This document shows positions 35,456 to 42,664 of a stretch of DNA of 64,000 nt, one piece after another. The position numbers were made by a program, and so were the translations under genes. Every line of letters starts with the position of its first letter. Positions within the stretch are counted from its first letter, which is position 1. Source of the DNA: Pseudomonas zanjanensis (GTDB taxonomy: Bacteria > Pseudomonadota > Gammaproteobacteria > Pseudomonadales > Pseudomonadaceae); NCBI RefSeq assembly GCF_014268745.2, contig NZ_JABWRB020000003.1, positions 589,821 through 653,820 of the forward strand. Reading direction: 5' to 3'. The notes under the pieces are model-generated. The model saw only the letters and a list, made by a program, of their open reading frames with translations. It had not been told where the DNA came from and did no database searches.

Positions 35456-36604
35456 ATGGCAGGTACAAAAAAATATTTGTCTGATGCAGCTCTCCAGCAG
35501 GCATTGACCGTAACAGACTTGACGGAAACACATACACCCGTCCACGCGGTTCGGCTGATGGTTAATGAGATTGTCGAGGGATTGGTCCGTAGCGGCTGGC
35601 CTCGGGCATGTATTCAGACTGGCCCGCGTATCGTGTCCGCTGAAGAAAACTATGGGCTACTAGGCTATGACCCGGCAGAGATCACCTTGGGCAGCGAACA
35701 CACTCGCTGGGTGAGCGAGCATTCGCTATTGCGCACACAAACCACTAGCCAGATTCCCGCCGCCCTTCAACGGGCTGCTCAAGAGCGCAAGACGGGGGAG
35801 ATGATCCTGCTCGCCGCTCCGGGCATTACCTTTCGCCGCGACAGTCGGGATAGATGGCATTGCGCCGAACCGCATCAAATGGATATTTGGGTTCTGGGCG
35901 ATCCGGAACTTTCGGATCGCGACCATCTGTTGCGTCTGGTCGGCGATATTCTCGGCGCTGCGGTACCTGAGAAGCCTTGGGTCTACAGCGACAGCCCGCA
36001 TCACTACACCGAGGGCGGAATCGAAGTGAATGTATTGAACGACGGTGCCAATGTTGAAGTACTCGAATGTGGCCTCATCGCCACTTCATTGCTGCGGCGA
36101 TTGGAAATTGATCCTCGGCGCCATGGTGGACTGGCGTTGGGAATGGGCCTGGATCGGCTGACGATGCTACGCAAGGGCATTCCAGATATCCGTTTGTTGC
36201 GTGACTCTAACGAGCGGGTGCAGGCCCAAATGCTGGATCTGCGGCCATGGAACGCCGTTTCGCGATTGCCTTCGATTTCTCGGGATATTTCGGTGGCGGT
36301 GTCTCCTGGATTGAGTGAGGAGGTGCTGACTGAGAGGATGCTGCAGGCGGCCGGGGACTGTTCTGGCTGGATCGAGGAAATGCAGATCAAAGGACGTTGG
36401 GTCTCGTCTGAATTGCCCCCCCAGGCTATTGAGCGGCTCGGCCTTCTGGCCGATCAGGAGAATGTTCTACTGCGCGTCGTACTGCGTGATTGTTCTCGGT
36501 CAATCACGACTGCGGAGGCCAATGCTTTGTATGAAAGGATTCAGTCGGCGTTGCACGAGGGCGCTCCGGGAGCAGGGTACCGAATGGACTTGACGGTACG
36601 TTGA
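35456..36604 (+). CDS. Free-standing PheS-like class II ligase with FDX-ACB domain
   Basis: A 382-residue paralogue of the phenylalanyl-tRNA synthetase alpha chain, organised like the monomeric mitochondrial enzyme. Core landmarks: SLLRTQTTSQIPAAL (90-104), motif 2 FRRDSRDRWH plus HQMDIW (126-145, with Asp where PheS has Glu), EVLECGLI (201-208), and motif 3 GMGLDRLTML (229-238, Arg234). An FDX-ACB-like anticodon-binding domain covers about 265-382. The N-terminal tRNA-binding coiled coil of PheS is absent. No PheT is nearby, so it is not the housekeeping enzyme. I believe databases list such proteins as a PheS-related ligase of unknown role, which I could not check. Start 35456 follows TAAGGGGGT. 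Divergent from the peptide and M29-like genes, it may activate an amino acid for that peptide. Confidence 0.85.
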   Translation: MAGTKKYLSDAALQQALTVTDLTETHTPVHAVRLMVNEIVEGLVRSGWPRACIQTGPRIVSAEENYGLLGYDPAEITLGSEHTRWVSEHSLLRTQTTSQIPAALQRAAQERKTGEMILLAAPGITFRRDSRDRWHCAEPHQMDIWVLGDPELSDRDHLLRLVGDILGAAVPEKPWVYSDSPHHYTEGGIEVNVLNDGANVEVLECGLIATSLLRRLEIDPRRHGGLALGMGLDRLTMLRKGIPDIRLLRDSNERVQAQMLDLRPWNAVSRLPSISRDISVAVSPGLSEEVLTERMLQAAGDCSGWIEEMQIKGRWVSSELPPQAIERLGLLADQENVLLRVVLRDCSRSITTAEANALYERIQSALHEGAPGAGYRMDLTVR

Positions 36605-36650
36605 TGCACTCGCCAATTGTTCTGGTTGCGTCTCCCAGATAAATCAAAAT

Positions 36651-36678
36651 AGCCCCGCTTCTGGAAGAGTGCGGGGCT
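36651..36678. terminator. Bidirectional terminator-like hairpin
   Basis: AGCCCCGC and GCGGGGCT pair perfectly around a 12-base loop, between the convergent PheS-like and DUF6124 genes. The T-run is weak (TACTTATT), while AAAAT on the other side helps minus-strand termination. Confidence 0.7.
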
Positions 36679-36698
36679 ACTTATTGTGGCGATGTCGG

Positions 36699-37040
36699 TC
36701 AGTGCTGCGGGTTGATGCTATCCAACATCTGGTTTTCCAATAACCTGCTTAGTTCGATCAGTTGCTGAATGTCGAAGGCAACGTGGCGCCGCGAGCCTTT
36801 GAGATCGAACGCGAGGTCGCTGACCATGGCATCGGCTGAGGCCAGGTTTTCGCTGAGGTTGGCCAGCAGGCTTTCGGTGTCGATGCCGTCGACGACGGTG
36901 AAAAGCTGGCCTGGCGAGGATTTGCTCTCGGATTTGGCCTGTTTGGGGTTCAGGTAGTAATCGAGCGCGCGATCAGAGGCTTCCTGGAGTTTCTTGGGGT
37001 CGGTTTCTGGCTCTGGGGGATTGGGTGTGGCTTTGTACAT
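36699..37040 (-). CDS. DUF6124 family protein
   Basis: A 113-residue cytoplasmic protein of a Pseudomonas-restricted family. The N-terminus is Pro-rich (ATPNPPEPETDPKKLQEASD), then RALDYYLNP, a FTVVDGIDTESLLANLSENLASADAM helix region and a C-terminal RRHVAFDIQQLIELSRLLEN helix. No enzyme motif is present. Such genes occur in several copies per genome, often in accessory patches, and their role is not established. CTAGGAGCG precedes the ATG. The 407 bp upstream is non-coding and structured. Confidence 0.85.
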   Translation of the reverse strand: MYKATPNPPEPETDPKKLQEASDRALDYYLNPKQAKSESKSSPGQLFTVVDGIDTESLLANLSENLASADAMVSDLAFDLKGSRRHVAFDIQQLIELSRLLENQMLDSINPQH

Positions 37041-37447
37041 GTTGACGCTCCTAGGGTAATGGAGCCGCCAGATACCGCTGCTAAACGAGAATGGTGGCGA
37101 CTGTACGCGGGTTAGCAGACCGGGACCCTAGAACCCGGCAGACCCGAAGGTCTCCCACGCACAACCGCCATGACATAGATGCGCAGGTGCTGAAGCCTGC
37201 TCACGCATGTGGAGAGCGTACGTCTAGGATTGTCCAGGCTGCTAAACCCGATCGCTGAACTGACAGCGACCCGCAAACGTTAAAGCCCGGGCCCAAGGCG
37301 TACAAGCCGGCGGATTCTGGCGTAGTTGTAGGCAATGGCGCAAGGCTCCGTAGCCTTGGGATGACGGACTGTGGGAGTGGGGGATTTTTGTGTGTATATC
37401 CGTTATTTAGGTAACGGATATTCACACAACCCTAACACCACACCAGG
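37041..37447. other. Structured non-coding region upstream of the DUF6124 gene
   Basis: No convincing gene. On the minus strand GGGTTTAGCAGCC (near 37240) and GTTTAGCAGCG (near 37080) are direct repeats, and GTCTGCTAACCC (near 37110) is their inverted partner. A nearly perfect 16-bp inverted repeat lies at 37390-37427. An open 74-codon frame (37201-37425) lacks a ribosome site and overlaps these structures. It looks like a long leader or a small RNA gene linked to the DUF6124 family. Confidence 0.5.
37390..37427. repeat. 16-bp inverted repeat
   Basis: Arms GTGTGTATATCCGTTA and TAACGGATATTCACAC match with one mismatch around TTTAGG. It lies 20 bp beyond the chemoreceptor stop; no T-run follows on either strand, so it may be a protein site or an RNA stem rather than a terminator. 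Confidence 0.75.
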
Positions 37448-39364
37448 TCAAACCCGAAACCGCCCCACCAACGTCTGCAAATGAACCCCCAACCGCGCCA
37501 GCTCAGCACTGGAAGCCGCAGTCTCCTCACTGGACGCCGCCGTCTGCTCCGACACATCACGCACATTCAGCACACTACGATTAATCTCCTCAGCCACCGC
37601 ACTCTGCTGCTCGGCCGCTGCGGCAATTTGCTGATTCATCGACTGGATCGCCGAAACCGTCCGAGTGATGTTCTCCAACGAACTCCCCGCACGACGGGTC
37701 AGTTCGACGCTGCTGTCGGTCAGGCTACGGCTGTTGTCCATGATGGTCGCGACCTGTTCGGTACCGGTCTGCAGGCCCACGATCAGTTCTTCAATCTCTT
37801 CGGTGGATTTCTGGGTGCGCTGGGCCAGGCTACGGACCTCGTCGGCCACCACGGCGAAGCCCCGACCGGCTTCGCCGGCACGGGCTGCCTCGATGGCCGC
37901 GTTGAGGGCTAGCAGGTTGGTCTGCTGGGCCACGGACTTGATCACGTCCAGGACGCTGCCGATCTTGTCGCTCTCACGCTTCAAATCGCCCATGGCGGCG
38001 GTGGAGTTGCCTACTTCCTTGGCCAGGCGCTCGATCTGGGCGATGGCTTCGCCAACGACCTTGTCGCCTTCACGGGCTTGCTGGTCGGCGGCGACGGCGG
38101 CTTCGGAAGCTTCCTCGGCGTTGCGCGCCACTTCCTGCACCGTGGCGGTCATTTCGTGCATGGCGGTGGCGACCTGATCGGTTTCCACTTTTTGGCTGTT
38201 GACCCCGGCGCTGGTCTGTTCGGTCACGCTTGAGAGTTGTTCAGCGGCGCTGGCGATCTGGGTAACCCCTTCACCAATGCCACCGATCAATTGCCGTAGG
38301 CCGACGGTCATGCTTTGCATGGCACGTTGCAGTTGGCCGAGTTCGTCGCGGCGGTCGGAGGTAAGGTTGTGGGTCAGGTCGCCAGCGGCGACGCGCTCTG
38401 CCACCTTCAGGGTCTGATCCAGCGGGCCGACGATCTGTCGGGTAATGAGCAGGGCGGCGATCACGCCAAACAGCAGCGCCAGTGCGGCGGCTGCGATCAG
38501 GACGCTCTTGGCCTGGGCGGTGTCGTGGTCGCGCACGGCGGTCTGGGACACGGTGAGCTTCTGGCTGGAATCGATCAGTACCTGGCCCTGCTGACTCATG
38601 CTCTGCAATGCGGCGCCGTTATCAAGTTGGGAATCGCGGAACTGGCTGACCGCCGCTCGATAGATGTTCATCGAGTCGCTGGCCTGTTGGAGCTTGTCGG
38701 CGTGCTCTTCGGGCAACTGCGCCGGCAAGCGTGCCAAGAGTTTCAAGACATCGGTGATTGCATCGATGGCCGGTTGTTGGGCCTCGCTTTTACCGCTGTA
38801 GGTGTAGCCGCGAACCTGATAGCGCGCCTGTTGGATGGCCTTGCTCAAGGTCACGATGCTGTTGAACTGGGTGATGTCGCCACCTTGCAGCAGCGCTTTT
38901 TCCACTTCGGCGACGCGGGCCACGGTGTTATCGGCGCTGGCGCCCAGCTTGCTGCGGGCATCTTCGCGGCTGACGGTGGCGCTGGTCATTTGGGCGAAGG
39001 CGCTTTTGTATTCGGCGACGGCGGCCAGTTGCTGGTCGATCAATGCAGCATCGGCTGGCTGTTCGATCAACTCGCGAGCGGTTTTCAGGCCGGCTTCGAG
39101 TTTGCCAAGCAGGTCGTTGACCTGTTGTGGCCCTTTCTCGCCCCGCGTGGTGTTGTAGTCGATGCTGGCCAGGTTCAAGTCCTTGCTCAAGTCATTGAGA
39201 CTGGCAATGAACCCCAGCTTGTCGCCCCGGCTGATGACATTGCCCAGGCCGGACCAGCCGGTGAACGCAATCATCAAGGTGAGGAGCAGCACCAGGCCGA
39301 AGCCTGCGCCGAGTTTGCGGTTAACGCTTACATTTCCCAGACCCTGGGCAAGCCACCCGAACAT
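37448..39364 (-). CDS. Methyl-accepting chemotaxis protein with HBM-type sensor
   Basis: A 638-residue chemoreceptor. An N-terminal membrane helix (about 18-40) is followed by an all-helical periplasmic domain of about 250 residues, the size of a helical bimodular (HBM) sensor as in McpS of P. putida, which binds tricarboxylic-acid-cycle intermediates. A second membrane helix (about 300-320), a HAMP domain (PLDQTLKVAERVAAGDLTHNL) and the signalling hairpin LLALNAAIEAARAGEAGRGF follow. The ligand here is not determinable. ATG 39364 is preceded by AAGGGAG; the longer frame to 39538 runs into a REP element and is rejected. Confidence 0.92.
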   Translation of the reverse strand: MFGWLAQGLGNVSVNRKLGAGFGLVLLLTLMIAFTGWSGLGNVISRGDKLGFIASLNDLSKDLNLASIDYNTTRGEKGPQQVNDLLGKLEAGLKTARELIEQPADAALIDQQLAAVAEYKSAFAQMTSATVSREDARSKLGASADNTVARVAEVEKALLQGGDITQFNSIVTLSKAIQQARYQVRGYTYSGKSEAQQPAIDAITDVLKLLARLPAQLPEEHADKLQQASDSMNIYRAAVSQFRDSQLDNGAALQSMSQQGQVLIDSSQKLTVSQTAVRDHDTAQAKSVLIAAAALALLFGVIAALLITRQIVGPLDQTLKVAERVAAGDLTHNLTSDRRDELGQLQRAMQSMTVGLRQLIGGIGEGVTQIASAAEQLSSVTEQTSAGVNSQKVETDQVATAMHEMTATVQEVARNAEEASEAAVAADQQAREGDKVVGEAIAQIERLAKEVGNSTAAMGDLKRESDKIGSVLDVIKSVAQQTNLLALNAAIEAARAGEAGRGFAVVADEVRSLAQRTQKSTEEIEELIVGLQTGTEQVATIMDNSRSLTDSSVELTRRAGSSLENITRTVSAIQSMNQQIAAAAEQQSAVAEEINRSVLNVRDVSEQTAASSEETAASSAELARLGVHLQTLVGRFRV

Positions 39365-39451
39365 GCTGATACTCCCTTGGAGCGCTGATTTGGTTTTATG
39401 GGGACTGTATCGGCGGCTTGGGTGGGATCTGTAGGCGTTTGTCGATATTTC

Positions 39452-39551
39452 GTGGCGAGGGAGCTTGCGCCCGCTTGGTCGCGGAGCGGCCACCTCAGCT
39501 TCAGGATTTGCGACTGCTTCGCAGCCGAGCGGGAGCAAGCTCCCTCGCCAC
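39452..39551. repeat. REP-like inverted pair, family B
   Basis: The left arm carries a change (GCTTGCGCCCGC), so pairing is imperfect. It lies between rsmE and the HBM chemoreceptor. Confidence 0.85.
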
Positions 39552-39569
39552 AGGGAAACAGTCGGGCCG

Positions 39570-40277
39570 TTAGAACAACCGGGCTAGCAGCGCCGTAACG
39601 GCAGTCTCGACCCGCAGGATCCGCTCTCCCAGCTGCACCGGTTGCAAGCCAGCCTTGCCCAGCAGCTCGATCTCGTAGGGGATCCAGCCGCCTTCGGGGC
39701 CAATTGCCAGGGTGACGGGTTCCGTCAGGGCCCGGGGGCAGGGCGGGTGGTTGCCTGGGTGGCCGACCAGCCCGAGGGTCCCGTCCACAAGGGCCGGCAG
39801 GCGGTCTTCAACGAAGGGCTTGAAGCGCTTTTCAATGACGATTTCAGGCAGCACGCTGTCCCGAGCCTGCTCCAGGCCCAGGATCAATTGCTCACGAATC
39901 GCCTCGGGCTCCAGGAACGGCGTCTGCCAAAAGCTCTTTTCCACGCGATAGCTGTTGACCAGCACCACCCGCGGCACGCCCATGGTGGCGACGGTCTGGA
40001 ACACTCGCCGGAGCATTTTCGGACGCGGCAGGGCGAGCACCAGGGTCAGCGGCAACTTGGCCGGTGGCGCCTGGTCGAGGATCACTTGCAGTTCGGCTTC
40101 CCGAGCTTCCAGGCGCAGCACCTGGGCTGTGCCCATCAACCCGCCAATGCGCCCGACACGCAGGTTGTCGCCGACCGCGCTGCGGTGGACTTCCTGCATG
40201 TGGGTCAACCGCCGATCGCTCAGGATGACGCGGTCAGGCCCGATGAAATCGGCCTCTTCGAGCAGCAGCAGGTTCAC
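39570..40277 (-). CDS. rsmE: 16S rRNA (uracil-1498-N3)-methyltransferase
   Basis: Methylates U1498 of 16S rRNA in the decoding region. The 235-residue SPOUT-type enzyme has the N-terminal PUA-like start MNLLLLEEADFIG, HMQEVHRSAVGDNLRVG, LALPRPKMLRRVFQTVATMGV, and the knot motif LAIGPEGGW with the C-terminal LGERILRVETAVTALLA. It begins at GTG inside the tatC stop (GTGA overlap), so it is the last gene of the tat operon. Confidence 0.95.
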   Translation of the reverse strand: MNLLLLEEADFIGPDRVILSDRRLTHMQEVHRSAVGDNLRVGRIGGLMGTAQVLRLEAREAELQVILDQAPPAKLPLTLVLALPRPKMLRRVFQTVATMGVPRVVLVNSYRVEKSFWQTPFLEPEAIREQLILGLEQARDSVLPEIVIEKRFKPFVEDRLPALVDGTLGLVGHPGNHPPCPRALTEPVTLAIGPEGGWIPYEIELLGKAGLQPVQLGERILRVETAVTALLARLF

Positions 40278-41071
40278 GCTTGGGTCGCTGGCGGCTGATC
40301 GTTGTGGTCATCGACCGGTTGGTCCTCGGGGTCTTCCTGCCGACGTTTGCGCACCAGGCCACCGAACAGGATGCCGATCTCGAACAGTAGCCACATCGGC
40401 ACGGCCAACAGGGTCTGGGAGAAGATATCCGGCGGGGTCAGGATCATGCCGACTACGAAGCAGCCGATGATCACGTAGGGGCGGATCTTCTTCAGGTAGG
40501 CGACGTCGACCACGCCGATCCACACCAGCAGCACCACCGCCACCGGGATTTCGAACGCCACACCGAAGGCGAAGAACAGCGTCATGACGAAATCCAGGTA
40601 GCTGCTGATGTCCGTCATCATCTCCACGCCCGCCGGGGTGGCGGCGGCGAAGAACTTGAAGATCAGTGGGAACACCAGGTAATAGGCGAAGGCCATGCCG
40701 GTGTAGAAGAGCAGGATGCTGGACACCAGCAGCGGCACGGCGATGCGTTTTTCATGCTTGTACAGGCCCGGTGCGATGAAGCCCCAGATCTGGTGCAGGA
40801 TCACCGGGATCGCCAGGAACAGCGAGACCATCATCGTCAGCTTCAGTGGCGTCAGGAACGGCGACGACACGTCGGTGGCGATCATCGTCGCCCCTACCGG
40901 CAAGTACTGGCGCAGCGGCGTGGAGACGAAGGTGTAGATCTGCTGGGTGAAGGAAAACAGCCCGGCGAAGATGATGAAAACCGCCGCGACGCAACGCAGC
41001 AGGCGGGTGCGCAACTCGGTGAGGTGCGATACCAGCGGCATCGGCTGGTCGTTTTCAGGGATATCGCTCAT
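40274..41071 (-). CDS. tatC: Sec-independent protein translocase TatC
   Basis: The core subunit of the twin-arginine export pathway; it recognises signal peptides of folded proteins. The 265-residue protein has six membrane helices and the signature MPLVSHLTELRTRLLRC at the N-terminus (with the key Glu), TPLKLTMMVSLFLAIPVILHQIW, and PPDIFSQTLLAVPMWLLFEIG. The tail is charged. It overlaps tatB by 4 bp. Confidence 0.97.
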   Translation of the reverse strand: MSDIPENDQPMPLVSHLTELRTRLLRCVAAVFIIFAGLFSFTQQIYTFVSTPLRQYLPVGATMIATDVSSPFLTPLKLTMMVSLFLAIPVILHQIWGFIAPGLYKHEKRIAVPLLVSSILLFYTGMAFAYYLVFPLIFKFFAAATPAGVEMMTDISSYLDFVMTLFFAFGVAFEIPVAVVLLVWIGVVDVAYLKKIRPYVIIGCFVVGMILTPPDIFSQTLLAVPMWLLFEIGILFGGLVRKRRQEDPEDQPVDDHNDQPPATQA

Positions 41072-41487
41072 GGGGCTCGCGGCGGCAAAGTAGGGTCGTT
41101 AGGCGCAGGCGCAGCGGTGGAGGCGGTGTCCGCTACCGTCGGTGTCGCTGGCGCCGGTTCTGCCACCGGCACGCCGCTTTCTGGCGTTTGGGAAGCCATC
41201 GTCGGCTCGACCACGGGCTGGACCGGCGTCGGTTCCTGTTGGGTCGGCGTGAAGATTTTCCGCGCTTCCTGCTCCAGGGACAGAATATGTTCGTTGTGCA
41301 GTTGCCGACGGATATCGTCGGCACCGATTTCACGTTCAACTTCCTGTTTGATCGCATTGAAGCTGCGCTTCAGGCGCCCGATCCACAGACCGGCAGTGCG
41401 CGCAGCACCCGGCAGGCGCTCGGGGCCCAATACCAACAGGGCGACGAGGCCGACGAGCAGCAGTTCAGTGAAGCTGATCCCAAACAT
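41068..41487 (-). CDS. tatB: Sec-independent protein translocase TatB
   Basis: A 139-residue protein that forms the signal-peptide receptor with TatC. A single N-terminal membrane helix (MFGISFTELLLVGLVALLVL) ends in GPERLPGAARTAG, followed by an amphipathic helix and a Pro/Thr/Ala-rich disordered tail. The GPERLP motif distinguishes it from TatA. It is 10 bp from tatA. Confidence 0.95.
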   Translation of the reverse strand: MFGISFTELLLVGLVALLVLGPERLPGAARTAGLWIGRLKRSFNAIKQEVEREIGADDIRRQLHNEHILSLEQEARKIFTPTQQEPTPVQPVVEPTMASQTPESGVPVAEPAPATPTVADTASTAAPAPNDPTLPPRAP

Positions 41488-41497
41488 TAGTCAGTGC

Positions 41498-41785
41498 TCA
41501 CGAGTCTTTGCGGATGGGCTCTTCGACTTTCTGGGCCTGCACATCGATGGTATTCGGTGCATTCACAGGCTGAGTGGCCTGCGGGTGTACCGGTTGGGCC
41601 GGTTGTCCGGGCTGGGCTTGGGTGGTCGTCGGATCGGCCGGTTTTTCATCATCATTCATGGCTTTGCGAAAGCCCTTGATCGACTCGCCGACATCGGTGC
41701 CGAGGTTTTTCAGTTTCTTGGTACCGAACACCAGCACCACGACGACCAGGATGACGACCCAGTGTTTCCAGTCAAAGATACCCAT
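41498..41785 (-). CDS. tatA: Sec-independent protein translocase TatA
   Basis: A 95-residue protein whose oligomers form the translocation pathway. It starts MGIFDWKHWVVILVVVVLVF, then FGTKKLKNLGTDVGESIKGF, the amphipathic-helix signature of TatA, and ends in a Pro/Gln-rich tail. AGGAGTAGCC stands before the ATG. It follows hisE by 24 bp, so tat expression depends at least partly on read-through from hisIE. Confidence 0.95.
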   Translation of the reverse strand: MGIFDWKHWVVILVVVVLVFGTKKLKNLGTDVGESIKGFRKAMNDDEKPADPTTTQAQPGQPAQPVHPQATQPVNAPNTIDVQAQKVEEPIRKDS

Positions 41786-41809
41786 GTGGCTACTCCTCTC
41801 AAAAATTGA

Positions 41810-42142
41810 TCAGGCGGACGGGCGCGAGGCTTTCTCGACGTGCCCGGACAGACCGAAACGACGGTCCAATTCATCCAGTACGGCCTGCGGATGCTGCCCC
41901 AGTTGGGCCAGCATGACCAGGCTGTGGAACCACAGGTCGGCGGTCTCGTAGATCACGTCGCTGCAGTCGCCGCTGACAGCGGCGTCCTTGGCGGCGAGGA
42001 TGGTCTCAATCGACTCTTCGCCGACTTTCTCCAGAATCTTGTTCAAGCCCTTGTGGTACAGGCTGGCGACATAGGAACTGTCGGCGGCGGCGCCCTTGCG
42101 CTCTTCCAGCACCTGGGCCAGGCGGGTCAGGGTGTCACTCAT
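41810..42142 (-). CDS. hisE: Phosphoribosyl-ATP pyrophosphatase
   Basis: The second step of histidine biosynthesis, converting phosphoribosyl-ATP to phosphoribosyl-AMP. The 110-residue MazG-like helical protein has KILEKVGEESIETILAAKD with the metal-binding acidic residues and DVIYETADLWFHSLVMLAQLG. ATG 42142 is inside the last codons of hisI (8-bp overlap). HisE and HisI are separate proteins here, unlike the fused enterobacterial HisIE. Confidence 0.95.
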   Translation of the reverse strand: MSDTLTRLAQVLEERKGAAADSSYVASLYHKGLNKILEKVGEESIETILAAKDAAVSGDCSDVIYETADLWFHSLVMLAQLGQHPQAVLDELDRRFGLSGHVEKASRPSA

Positions 42143-42533
42143 GGGTATGTCCTGAATAAATGGCATGCGGGTCCTTGAGCACCGGGTCGACGGTTTTCCA
42201 GTCGCCGTTCTCGAAGACGCGATAAAAGCAGCTTTGACGGCCGGTGTGGCAGGCAATTTCGCCGACCTGCTCGACCATCAGGATGATCACGTCGCCGTCG
42301 CAGTCCAGGCGCATCTCGTGCAGGTGCTGCACGTGGCCGGACTCTTCACCCTTGCGCCACAGCTTGCCACGGGAACGTGACCAATAGATGGCGCGGTTCT
42401 CGGCAGCGGTCAGGGCCAGTGCTTCGCGGTTCATCCAGGCCATCATCAATACGCGCCCGGTCTTGTGGTCCTGGGCGATGGCCGGCACCAGGCCGTCAGC
42501 GTCCCACTTGATCTCGTCCTGCCAGTTTTTCAT
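42135..42533 (-). CDS. hisI: Phosphoribosyl-AMP cyclohydrolase
   Basis: Opens the adenine ring of phosphoribosyl-AMP in histidine biosynthesis. The 132-residue protein includes VLMMAWMNREAL, YWSRSRGKLWRKGEESGH and the metal site region DCDGDVIILMVEQ and ACHTGRQSCFYR. I start at ATG 42533 (MKNWQDEIKW); the frame continues 8 codons upstream without support. It overlaps hisE. Confidence 0.95.
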   Translation of the reverse strand: MKNWQDEIKWDADGLVPAIAQDHKTGRVLMMAWMNREALALTAAENRAIYWSRSRGKLWRKGEESGHVQHLHEMRLDCDGDVIILMVEQVGEIACHTGRQSCFYRVFENGDWKTVDPVLKDPHAIYSGHTHE

Positions 42534-42554
42534 CGTTGGTCCTGACGGCAGCGG

Positions 42555-42655
42555 CAAGCTTTAAGCTTCAAGCTGCAAGTAAAAGCGATTCTGTGTTGGG
42601 TTGAGCGATGGGTTCAACCGTTTTAGCTTGAGGCTTGCAGCTTATCGCTTGCAAC
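42555..42655. repeat. Inverted repeat in the ubiB-hisI gap
   Basis: CAAGCTTTAAGCTTCAAGCTGCAAG and TTGAGGCTTGCAGCTTATCGCTTG form an imperfect inverted pair unrelated to REP families A and B. It resembles another short palindrome class of pseudomonads and could end the ubi transcript. Confidence 0.6.
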
Positions 42656-42664
42656 TGATCCGTG

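Noticed and set aside
35456..36604. Housekeeping phenylalanyl-tRNA synthetase alpha chain
   Set aside because: No pheT follows, the N-terminal coiled coil is missing, an FDX-ACB domain (normally in PheT) is fused, and the gene is in an AT-richer accessory context.
37201..37425. 74-codon minus-strand frame upstream of the DUF6124 gene
   Set aside because: GTG start without a ribosome site, overlaps the 16-bp inverted repeat, and composition is unlike protein. Treated as structured non-coding DNA.
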